This document shows positions 36,493-47,600 of a DNA stretch of 64,000 nucleotides, piece by piece. The translations under genes were made by a program, and so were the position numbers. This DNA comes from Pycnopodia helianthoides (Eukaryota > Echinodermata > Asteroidea > Forcipulatida > Asteriidae), in contig CM063248.1 of the NCBI GenBank assembly GCA_032158295.1, positions 22,841,273 through 22,905,272 of the forward strand, read 5' to 3'. Every line of letters begins with the position of its first letter. Position 1 is the first letter of the stretch. Under the pieces are notes generated by a model. That model searched no databases and was not told where the DNA came from. It saw only the letters and a program-made list of their open reading frames with translations.

Positions 36493-38922
36493 GAACAAAA
36501 GAATAGTTGTGTTTCCGGTTACCCGACCGTCCCTAGAAAATCACGCCGACCCTGTATCTTTTTATTCCAAAAAACGGTATAAAATAAAACATTATGGTGC
36601 CGACCCTCAGCCTCATTTTTATGCACATCGTCCTGGAATTTATTACTTTTTTCCCTCTATTTTTTATTCATTCAAACATGATTGTCAGACACTTTGAACC
36701 TTTGCCATTTCGTACCTCGGTCACTTAAATCGTACATACCGGGCACGCCCTGTCGTGAGTCATTTCGGATCGTAAGCTGATTTCGTTTCGTCCGTCTCGG
36801 CAAATTCAGTTGTTGCGTTTATATTATTCTATATATATTTTGGTTTGCGGTAACACCATGTGTAAAAATATCTACTTGCTGTGTAGATTTGTTCTTTAGA
36901 GACTTTGTCTTGCTATTTATTCTACTACCGCGGAGTAGATTTTTGGAATTCGGAGACTTCTCAGTTCTGAAAAGAACTGTCCTGCTTATTAACTACTACC
37001 TGGGCGGGAGGTAGGAAATCGGCCTGGACTACTACTTTAGCTTTGTGGATCGGGGGGACTTCTCGTAATTAACTGCACTGCCGCGAGTGAGTTCTTTTTG
37101 GTCTCAACGTTTCGACTAGCTTGCTCTAGTCATCGTCAGGAGACTGAAGAGTGTAAGACATGCTGGACTATTTATAAGGATTAGAGGTTTCAGTGTAGAG
37201 TCATTCACTGCTCTGATTGGTTCTTCTGAAAGGAGAACTGTGATTGGAGGGCTCAGAGTTATTGTGTGGGTTGCCCATTGTGTGTGAGTGCCCTGTGAGT
37301 GCGGTGCTACCGCAAACCGAATATATATTGATACCTCACCATGCAATGCCTCAAAACCCATATACATATTATTCTAGCAGTGTGCTTGAAACACTTGCGC
37401 AAATCGAAAACGTGCCTACGCAAATTAAAACATTTACCTGCGCAAATGTGCATATTTCCAACATTGCGCATTTGAATTTTGAACTAGCATGATTACTATT
37501 TTGCACGGTTCTGTGACGTTCTTGGGCTCGTTGACAAAGGAGTGCAGGGGTGTTTTCAGAAATTTGTCACTCCATATAAAAATTATATAATACCAATTAA
37601 AAAGCTAAATTTGCAGATAAAGTTGGAGGTCAAGCATTGCAATTTCTGAAAGGTTATTTTTTGCATATTTTTAATTAACTAAGAATCCATAATGTGGAAA
37701 GTGTTTAGAAAATGTTTGACATAGGTCAACACAAGCATGGTGCCCTGCTTCGGGCTGCATACACATGCGATACCGAGACGCTTTCGATCGTAACTTCTAG
37801 GCTCCTTTCGTTGCATGCATTGGTCGTACGTTCGTGTACCGAGGAAATGCAGGTAACGATTTCCCTTGTATCGCATTGGAGCGATTTGCGATGCAACTTT
37901 AATAAGTGCATCGCACAATTTGCGATTTAAATTTACTTATGTCTGGCTCTCTCCTCCATGTTCCATACAATAATACGATGTCGAGTAGGGAAACACACAA
38001 CTGGAATTTCCAGGGTCTAATTTTAACCTCGTTTTTGTTATAGTTTATACAAAATTACAACCTCGTAATCATAAACACATCGCTCTCGCCACACATTTTT
38101 CTCTCTCCAAATGTAGGTCGTCGACCGATCGTTAAATCGCAAAGATTTCTGGGCAAAAGAAGTTCTATAAAACTGATCCTTAAATTAATTCAAATCCATG
38201 AATGAAAACACTATTATTAAGGGCAGAAATTAAGGGAAAAGTCAGATCGTCCAAAAACGTAATTTTACAAACTTTATTTCCGTTTTGTTTTTGTTTTTTT
38301 TACACTTCGAAAATTGTGTGCATGTGTGGGCTACTGAAAAAACTTGGGGGCGACCCAAATTTTCTGTTGATTCGTCCAGCCGGCGAGTGAAAAAAATGTT
38401 AAGGGAAACCCCTGATGTTGTTTGAGACAATCGCCGCATGATGCATGAAAGGCAAAGGTTTTGGACTTGCATAAAAAACGGTCCAAGCACATCATTTAAA
38501 TGTGGAACTAATCTTTTCTTGTGTATATTTTGTAGGAATCCAAGCTTTCACGTCTTATTCTTAAATTGTTAGACATTCTGAAAGTAGTCTTGGCCTGAAA
38601 TCAAGCCTAGAAACCACACAAACGAACCTGTTTCACAAGGTTACATTTTTTGCAATTTTTAAACATTAAGTCATATACATGTATTCACAAACCATAAAAT
38701 CAGTGAATAGACAGTGCTGATAGGCACTATTGACATTTACAACAACAAATTTGACATGGTCAGTCTTTCAATTGAGCGTGCAAAATAAAAAAATATCGGA
38801 ACATTAGCCTACCCTAATTTTCGGAGCCATAAAAACTTTAAGCAAAAAAAAAAGTTATTGCCTACCTACCTACCCTATTCCACTGCCACAGTGTAAAAGG
38901 AAACACAACTATTCTTTTGTTC
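36493..38922. mobile_element. 2.43-kb element with perfect 24-bp inverted ends
   Basis: The first 24 bases (starting GAACAAAAGAATAGTTGTGT) recur as an exact reverse complement at 38899-38922. The left arm lacks it at the corresponding place. The interior contains a nested repeat (36838-37321) and otherwise no long frame. No target duplication could be fixed by eye, so the superfamily is open. Confidence 0.7.
36838..37321. mobile_element. Nested repeat with TTTGGTTTGCGGTA ends; Penelope-like motif
   Basis: The left end TTTGGTTTGCGGTAACACC matches the complement of GGTGCTACCGCAAACCGAA at the right. Near 37107-37141 lies CAACGTTTCGACTAGC, then CTAGTCATCGTCAGGAGAC, a short stem-loop. From memory it resembles the conserved terminal segment of Penelope-like retroelements. 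No reverse transcriptase is present. Confidence 0.5.
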
Positions 38923-40184
38923 AGCTTGATAGTCATAGATTAATTCAGTTTTATCATTTTACAAGATGTTGGAAGACATTGACTTTGTGCTTCAAATCTA
39001 CAAACTAAATGAACACCATGAAGGTATTTTTCAATGAAAGTCCAACATCCATTGACAAATCTAGAAAAAACTCAGTGTGGGTCAGATTAACATTTTTTTT
39101 CTTGAGAAGTGATGTTGGACACAGATTTTAGCTGCTAGTTGCTCTTTCAAATAACTACAACAACTTGACTGTAAATTTGTCAAATTCTGTGTAAATAAAT
39201 TTAAGTGGAACGGAAAGAAAGCACAGACTCTGCATGACACCATCAGAAAAAACTCACTCGCTTACGCATAGTACTGTTTTTACAGTTAGTATGTTAACAT
39301 TTTTGGGTGAACATAATCCTTTCAAATGGTCTGAAACATCATTCCTTTGAAATCCATAAAACAAATTCACACCCATCAAGCCACCTGGCCATCTGTCGAA
39401 AGACATGATTGATTACAGCCAGGGTGACAGTGTTAGAAAAAAAAATCACAAGCTTAATTACACCATGGTAGTTTTAAACAGTACCTTTTATAATTAGCAT
39501 GTTTATTTATTTTGTGATCAAACATAACCCCTTTTAAATGACCTGAAATATCAGATCAGAGCCAACCCATCAAGCCATCTGGTTACAGCCAGGTGTGGCT
39601 ATTAGTTTAGCCCCAGGCTAAGAGAAAAGTTTACAACCTCAGTGGGAGTTCTTAAAACTAAGGGAGGTAATTTATGAATAGACTGATTGTGTGACCAATG
39701 TTTACATGTCATCACGTGATGTATAGATTATAGTGGTTACTAGGTCATCTCAGCAGATGGCACAGACAGTGCAAAAACTATGTTGAGACAGAGAGCAAGT
39801 AAATAATAGCACAATTACTAAGCCCTTTTATTAAAGTTGTATGTTGTGACGTTGATTTAAATCACATTACTTTTTCATAATTACAAGTATTCTACTACAA
39901 AATGAGTTTTATTTTGAGTTATGCACAACTGGCGTCGGACGACGCTGTAGCCACCCGGTCTATTAGCTTGTAATGTAAATCACTGTAATAAAAGTAAAAA
40001 TGAACATTAGCCTTGCGGAATTTCAAATAGCCCAAAAATAGAAACACAGTTTTGGAAAGCCTTTTCCTTTTTTTTAAAAATGATTTTAGCATCCAAATTG
40101 CAACATTATTGTGTTGAAAAGTGTGCCATCGCACCATATCCTTACTGGTTTATTATCAGCCACTCTGGTGAGGTCTCTGGTACA
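38923..40184 (-). repeat. Outer part of right arm (mirror of 2424-4000)
   Basis: Inverted match to 2424-3200 and 3878-3960, including CACCCTGGCTGTAATCAATC in complement near 39417. No gene recognised. 38923-39350 has no left-arm partner that I could find. Confidence 0.7.
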
Positions 40185-41081
40185 AACACCAGAATATTCT
40201 TCACAGATTTAGAGAAATAAAACCCTCGATCGAATAAACAAATGCAACTGTACTTTATAACAAAGGCACTTTCCTTTGGTGGATGCCTTGTTTGTTGATG
40301 TTTGACCCCCACTATAGTATAGGTCACCTGACTTGGAGAGCGCAAAGGTCTATTGATGGAATTTTTTTTAGTCAAACAAGACAGGGTAATTTCCTTTTTT
40401 ACATGCTATTTGGCTAGGTCTAGAGAGGAGACTTGGAATAAAAAAAAACTTGTATTGTTTGGCGGAGTAAACAAAATTTGTCTCATGGCTTCATGGAGAA
40501 TTTCAATTTTTATTTGTCAGAAGGACATGGCTCTCACAACATCAGCTTTGGACATCTGTTGACGATGGAGGTAAGCATTGGGCTAAGTAATGGAAGTTGT
40601 AGACACTTGCATGGTTAACAGGTTTCAACAGACATAATATAAATGGTAATGCAGACAATGTAATACTGTGCACATGTATTTGGCATTGGTGGTGAGTTAG
40701 CCAGTGGCATAAGGGGAAGGTGTATGCCGGAGCCCACCTGCTCGGAACCCTTGCCCCTCCCCCCAATCACAAAATCAGGTCGAAAAAAAATGAACAAATT
40801 AATGGTTCTATACTTCAAAACAAAAAATTAAAAAATGTCTTTGCCCTTGCATGCTAAATGAAAATGTCTAGTTACATCACTGCAATCTGCAGCAACACCA
40901 AAAATCATGTAGGTCTACCTCTCTGCTCTGGCAACAGTTACTGGCTGGTGTCACTGTTAATGTTGAGAACAAAAAACGCTTTAAGAATTATGTTTTATCT
41001 ATTCATTTATTTATTTTGGGAAAACTAATGGGGTAGTCATGGTAGTGTGCCTCAGTCGTAAAATGGAAAAGCAGTTTTCTC
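40185..41081. other. Unique DNA between inverted locus and MITE
   Basis: No recognisable gene. One exon-like stretch is at 40516-40570 (+): TTTTTATTTGTCAG before it, GTAAGC after it, and an open frame RTWLSQHQLWTSVDDG. No neighbouring exon could be joined to it. Confidence 0.4.
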
Positions 41082-41370
41082 TTAAAGGCACTGGACAGTG
41101 GACATGTTTGGTAAGTGTCGAAGATCAGTAATCTCACTGGGTGTATCCCAACATATGCATAAAATAACAAACCTATGAAAATTTAGGCTCAATTGGTCAT
41201 TGAATTTGCAAGAGAATAATGAAAGAAAAAACACCCTTGTTACATTACTTTTGTGTGCTTTCGGATGCATAATAAAAGGCTTCAGCTAGTCAGAAGTCTT
41301 TTATTATTTGAGTGAGAAATAACCTCTTTCTCAAAAACCACGTTACTTCAGAGGGAGCTGTTTCTCACAA

Positions 41371-41405
<35 letters not shown>

Positions 41406-41832
41406 TTCGGTTTTTATATAGCGCTTTATACACCATGTCTCAAAGCGCTTCCAACATTAGTACCCTGATCACTGGGCCATATCATTCCTTAAACCATCTC
41501 AGCTCCCTGGGGAGTATACAGCCTGTGCTGCCAAATATGTAGCGCACTAAGCTAAATCAATCACAAGAACCATCTCTGCCCTCACAGGTACACATTTGGG
41601 TGGAGAGAAGCAATTATAGTAAAGTGTCTTGCTCAGGGACACGGGTGTCACGACTGGGATTCAAACCCACACTCTGCACAGAAACACCAGAGCTTGAATT
41701 CGGTGCTCTTATCCACTCGGCCACGACACTCTCTGTTTTATACTATCAACAGCTCTCCATTGCTCTTTACCAAATAAGTTTTTATGCTAACAATTATTTT
41801 GAGTAATTACCAAAAGTGTCCAGTGCCTTTAG
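41082..41832. mobile_element. MITE, TTAAAGG family, copy 2, with SINE insertion
   Basis: The left end is TTAAAGGCACTGGACA and the right end its complement, TGTCCAGTGCCTTTAG. Interior words CATATGCATAAAATAACAAA, AGGCTCAATTGGTCAT and AGAAGTCTTTTATTATTTGA are typical of the family. It is interrupted at about 41373-41729 by a SINE. Without the SINE it is about 390 bp. Confidence 0.85.
41373..41729 (-). mobile_element. tRNA-derived SINE, copy 1
   Basis: On the minus strand it begins GTGTCGTGGCCGAGTGG (A-box), then GGGTTTGAATCCC (B-box-like), then a body with CTTGCTCAGG/GACACTTTACTA-type words, and ends in a run of ATT repeats after AAAGCGCTATATAAAAACC. It is the same family as 50372-50735 and 51105-51500. 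The head resembles a leucine- or serine-type tRNA. It inserted into a MITE, so it is younger than that MITE. Confidence 0.85.
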
Positions 41833-44480
41833 GCACTTTGACCTTCTTTACTGAGTTTCACCTTGGAAACACTGAGCTTGAAAGAAAGACAAAAACAATT
41901 TGCATTTTTGTACAACTTTTAAGAACTTCCCCCTTGCACATTTACACGCTACCCTCCTTCTCGTAGCACTCTTTTTCTTGACCGTGCTTTATTTAAAAGA
42001 ATTTCAGTGATACATGTACTTATCACTTTTCAGAAAGTTCAGACGACTTTATTTGTACTCGGCATATTCTATGCTCTTCCTTCTTTAACACCGAAAAAGC
42101 AAGTCAACACTTCATGTGTGCGGTTTTAACTTTGCGCCCGGTGCCGAAAACACTGAAATTTCTTCAAATTATGCGAATGAAAATTCCCTTCAACAATTTA
42201 AATCTTAAGACAAGAAAATTTGCAACTCACCATCGCATTTTTTTGTAGTTTACCCTTGGAACTCCAGTGAAAAACCGACATTTTTGGAGCAAATGGCATT
42301 GATATTTTCCAAGTCGTACACTTTTTCTTGAGAGTAACGCACGGTCGAGAACAACAAGCAGCACCTGGAATCAAGGGTGCTGCCCGTTCTTATTTGCATA
42401 ACAAAGCCCGACCTTGTGATTGGCTAACTTTTATACTATATTTGGAAATAAAATTGACTGTCTCTCAGGGGATGAGATTATTTATTTTGAAGGGGCTGAT
42501 TAGAGTTGTTTACTTGCATGGGATGCACTCGCGCGATTCGATTAGTTAATTTGTTTTTCCGAAGAGAAAAATAATTTCCCTTGAAGAGAATAGAATACAC
42601 CCTGAAAAAGAGTGACCATCGTTCTAGTCTAGAAGTAAGGAGAATTTAGAAGTGAATCAATACCACCCATCCGATAACTAACACATCTTATGTGCGACTG
42701 AGAAGTAAGGAACACTGTTCTTGTATGGGGTAATGAGAATTTAAAAGGTTAATCAATGGAATTTTAATATGAACGATTTTTATTTTAAAAGTCGACAAAA
42801 CTTCAAAAAAGTACTTCGGATTCATATTGGGGTTTACTTTTTATTAACTAATAAATCAATGAACATTCAATTGCTAATAATGAAAATGATGAAAACATGT
42901 GATTATCAAAAGTTCAGATCAATTCCCCAGTTCACATTTCCAGCCCAACCCAGCCCCGCCACTCACATTGTAGTCCAATTTTACCCTTTTCAAAATAAAA
43001 GCTTGTTGTAATCAAAAGGTTTTGGTTATTTTATTACACCCGCCAATCCAACCTACTCTCATTATGTACGTGGTTATAAACTCTTGAGAACGGTAAATTA
43101 CAGTCAATTTAGTATAGTATGTATGTGCCATTATGTAGGGACTCTTGCTAAGTTGTATTAACAAGCGCGAGGAGCCAGTCTTCACTGCGTGGTAATGACA
43201 AGGTGGCTGGCCGCTGTTGTTAATGGACCGAGCCGAAAGCCATACATTTAACAATATTTAGCTGACGACATTTCCAGATTTAATTTTCAAACTTTTGTTA
43301 CATTCTCGTTCACACCGTTTTATTACTGGCGCATGTATTTACAAGTTTTTAAAATATTTTAAAACAATATTTAAACAACAAAATTAAGGTAACTAATTGA
43401 TATTTATTTTGAAAAAGATTTGCCCCAATTGTATGGAAATGTAAAAGCTTCTCTTTATTAAAATTATTTTGAATGATTGTGCCGCCATCCATGGCTAGCG
43501 CGCTAGCGAGCAACAATAGTAGTGTACTCAATACTATGCTGGTTCAGGGGCCAAATTCGCTAGTTCACAGAGAGCCGGCCTTTAATGCACCCCCACGTGA
43601 CCAGTCTTCCAGTCAGAGTGCTAACTCTCCGAGGTATTGATAAACTTTAATTAATGAACGAGTCACTTTGCTGCAGTCTCTGCGTGTACGTGTATTACAA
43701 TGTCATGCGTATACAATAAGCTGAAATCCACACCACGGGTCGATTTGTAAAAAGACTTTTAACACTGTGTGTTTAACAAACACCCAATCATCATCATTCA
43801 TCATCATCATCAATGTTCATCATTCTCATCATAGCTTAAGAGAAAACGATACGAGCAAGAGACTAAACAAATCATTGGTTCCAGCAGCACACACGTCTTT
43901 AACAAATCTGCTGAGAAACAGGGAACCAGCGGCATGCAGTTACCACCGGCCAGCAATTTTTTCTTTCGTACCACACTTGAGACAGGGGGTCAACAGTGAA
44001 GGGATCCGGGAAAGCGCCCATACCTTATGCGTGTATGCATTGGCTCTAGTGTTGTACGGAAGAAAAAAATTGCCACCGGCCACTGATCTCTAGTGTGCAG
44101 AGATCAGTGACACTAGCACCATAGAGCATGCATGGTTGTGGTTCACCGGTTTGCTCCTTGTATTTGGTTTATAAATTATCTCAAAGATTAACAATAACGA
44201 CGCCAGCCGGCCAGGCATACCCGGCTATGTTTTGTGCTACTCGAGCTTTATGTTCTACCTAGCTAGCTACTGCACATATGCTGATCTAGTGAAGTGATAG
44301 AGCTTGCTGAACCCCAAAAATAGAAATGGTTGCGAATGAATAGGTGATACTCCAGGACCAGAGGCTAGGATAGGACTAGGTCTAGGAGTCGTTGCCAATT
44401 ATTTATCCAGTTCCAGAATCCAGATCTAGGTCAAAGTTGGAATAAAGTTTGTTTTTGGTGGTGTTTTCGAACTAGTGAAA
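41833..44480. other. Intergenic region upstream of ACSF2
   Basis: No gene recognised. It holds CAT-rich microsatellite DNA at 43788-43838, an imperfect inverted pair (GGCCAGCAATTTTTTC near 43949 with GAAAAAAATTGCCACCGGCC near 44061), and a hairpin CACTGATCTCT...AGAGATCAGTG at 44078-44112. Near 42393-42440 an ATTTGCAT octamer, an ATTGGCTA box and a TATATTT word follow each other on the plus strand; I do not assign a promoter. Confidence 0.5.
43788..43838. repeat. CAT microsatellite
   Basis: Imperfect (CAT)n run, e.g. CATCATCATTCATCATCATC, broken by ATGTT and TCT. Confidence 0.8.
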
Positions 44481-44677
44481 ATGGCAAGTCGCATGCTTCG
44501 TTCAGTTTTTGGGAGGCCCGATAACATATTGCTGGGTCGAAGTAATGTCAATCGTTTAGAAATTGACGTCCATCGATGCATTGGATCGCACCAATCGCAC
44601 CGTCTGAGGCCTGCATTAACACTTCCTTCCTCCATGGCATTATTGACAACGTTGAGTCGACAATTCTCATGCAACAG
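44481..44677 (+). CDS. ACSF2: ACSF2 exon 1 (presequence)
   Basis: Residues 1-65 plus two bases of codon 66. [15 protein letters not shown] start, several Arg, and a hydrophobic/Ser-rich end ([16 protein letters not shown]). Likely mitochondrial import signal. Donor CAG|GTGAGA. Confidence 0.9.
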
Positions 44678-47600
44678 GTGAGATATATTTTACTTCATAT
44701 GTAGTGAGATACAATAAATTAATACTGTACAATTGTACCATAGAGCAAGGACCAGTATGATTGTACATAGATATACCTAATCTAGCCCCATGAATAGGGC
44801 CAATCCACTCCGTATCCTTGGCCCCAGCACCACTGATTACCAATTCTTTCGCCCTGTGATGTTTTTTTTCTGCAAAGATCTAGATCGTGAAACTTACCGA
44901 TTGAATGTTTATGTACTTGCAGATAGCCGGACTGTTAAAATTTCTTTAAAAAACAACACACGTTTTTGGTGAAAATCAAATGATTTTCGAGAGTGAACTT
45001 TTAAAACGATCTCAACGATCTTGTTTAGTTGCACTCGCGGCGTTAGTCTTGGTGCAAGACGTTGTTGTTCATTATCACACAACTATCGCGAATAGCGGGC
45101 GCTGTTGTGAAACTTCCAGATCACCACCACACTGATTGACGGTTTGCGGCTTAACGCCCTCTATCGGTGGAATAGTCGCGTCGTGTGTAGTGTTGAGTGA
45201 CTCAAGAACGTTTTGCACCAAGACTATCGCGGCGTCTGCGAGTAAATTAGTCTGGTACCAACTCAATCGTAGCAATTGATTGTATCGTTTTTCTAATGCT
45301 GTTGAGGGAGCCAGACAATTCAAAATAATCAAGTTGTCAAGATCGTTGAGACAATTCTAAATATTAACTCACGAAAATCATTTGATTTTCACCAAAAACG
45401 TGTGATGTTTTTTAAAGAAATTTTAACAGTCCGGCTATCTGCAAGTACATAAGCATTCAATCGGTAAGTTTCACGATCTAGATCTTTGCAGAAAAAAAAC
45501 ATCACAGGGCGAAAGAATTGGTAATCAGTGGTGCTGGGGCCAAGGATACGGAGTGGATTGGCCCTATTCATGGGGCTATACCTAATCATGTATGAATCAT
45601 GATGTAATTAATAATAATATTTAATTCTTATATAGCGCATTACATCAACTAATGCACTTTACATAATTATTACAAATACTGGTAATCAATTAAAACAATG
45701 ATACTGATAGATTAAAATACATAAAAAGCACATAAAAACATTGGTACTACAATAATAATTATCCCTATACAACGATAAAATACACAAAAAGATGCATTAA
45801 AGACTCAGTTGAATTAGAGAATTCAAGAATCACAAAACAGAACAAATTACCTAAAGAATTGACGAAAATAATACGTTTTTAGAGTGAACTTAAAGGACAA
45901 CAAAGAGGGTGCATTTTGAATATACTGAGGCAGTCTATTCCATACATTGGGTGCTGAGACTGAAAAAGCACACCTGATTAAAACGAGGTTCAACAAAGCG
46001 TATTTCAGAGGAGGAGCGAGTGACTATAGAACTTTCTCTAACTCTCAACAAATCTGACAAATATTCAGGTGCTTGTTTATGTAAGATTTTATAAGCTAAA
46101 ATAAGAATCTTAAACTCAATTACGCTGTGCCACAGGAATCCAGTGAAGACTTTTGAGAATAGGAGTGATATGCTGATATTTTTTTGTTTTTTAAGACTTG
46201 AACTACCTGTAACCTATAGATTAAATAATCGGGTAAACCATAAAGAAGACTATTGCAATAATGACAAAAAATGTAGACAAAATAGTTACTACAGTGCAGT
46301 GTTTTAAAACACTACAGGAACTCCATTGCAAATGTTTTGATTCGCTACCAAACATGAATAAATGAGACAGTGAGTTTCACAATTGGTTCGTTGTAATTGT
46401 ATGAACAAAAAGTACTTAAAAGATCATAAAGTTATGCAAGACGCCTCTCATACTATACAGTTGCTTCACATTCAATTCAATTCAATTCAATAAACATTGA
46501 TTTCGGTTTTGCCCTCACATGATATAATACATCATTAGTGTTTCATAAATATTGACAGTTATAAACAGTAGCCAAAATTATTAACAAGTCAGAAGGGCAA
46601 AACTTAGGATTGGGTGAAGCCTTGGCTTTTGAACCTAACCTATTTATTGACAGACTAACACAGCATAAGACTCACAAAGACAAGGGACTAAAAGGACAGA
46701 TGAACAAATGTAGGTGTACCAACAATATACCAAAAAGCAAGCCATCGTTGAATTGGCTCATACTATCAAAGTCATGAAATAATTATAATGAATATGTCCT
46801 GAGTAGTAATTGTTTTAGTTTTTTTGAAAGTATAGGTAGAGTGATTGCAGAATTAACAGAACCATCCAAATTATTCCAGTATGTAACACCACGTTGAACA
46901 AGGCTGTTTTTATACATTGAGGTTCGGTTGCGAGAAACAAAAGATTTTTCTTTGAAGTGCTTCGAGTTTTGTATGAATGAATGCTAGTAGTTAGAGTAAA
47001 GAATGAGCTAAAACAAGGTGGTAATGCATTACTCATGTACTTGTACATAAATTTACCTAATTTCAAATGATAAAGATCATTACATTTTAACAATTTAAGA
47101 TTACAAAATAATGCAGCAGTATGATCAAGAAAACCAGCGTTACAAATTATCCTAACAGCTCGCTTTTGTAAAGTAAGAAGCCTATTACATTGTGTAGATC
47201 ATGCAGTAGGTCATGTAGGTTGGGTATTCGTCTTCACTCTGCTCTGTGTACATGTAACCAGACATTCATTTGTACTAAATGCTCATTCACTTCAATGACA
47301 ATGTGAATGTCAATAGCAATACTGGTACGTGGTAGGGTCTAATCTGGGGTTGTTTTTAAGCACTCTTGTATTGTATAATTATCTGGTCTTTTGTAATGAT
47401 TGTAATAACCGGTCTCTTGTTGCTCTGTAGTCTATTTTCAACTCCTTATATCTTGTAGTTTAAACAATTTGTAATGTATAGTACACAGCCAGTGTATGTC
47501 AAATTTCCATGATTTTAATGTAGACAATGAAATATCTAATCTATTTATAAGAGAGGCAATAGAAGTAACTGTAACTATAGTATCAGTGATAGTATTATTA

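Larger units (their letters stand above)
16945..40184 (-). repeat. Right arm of giant inverted duplication
   Basis: Reverse-complement partner of 2424-13671. It is about twice as long because of the 13-unit tandem expansion (17.3-25.4 kb), a 6.87-kb transposon (25836-32700), a local triplication at 35737-36330 and a 2.43-kb element at 36493-38922. The outer edge is sharp at about 40184, where GGTCTCTGGTACAAA ends the match. Exon-like modules here are on the minus strand, so both arms point toward the spacer. Confidence 0.85.

Noticed and set aside
44790..45589. Two nearly identical 60-66 residue frames on opposite strands
   Set aside because: They are the mirrored inverted arms of a Mutator-like element, not duplicated genes.
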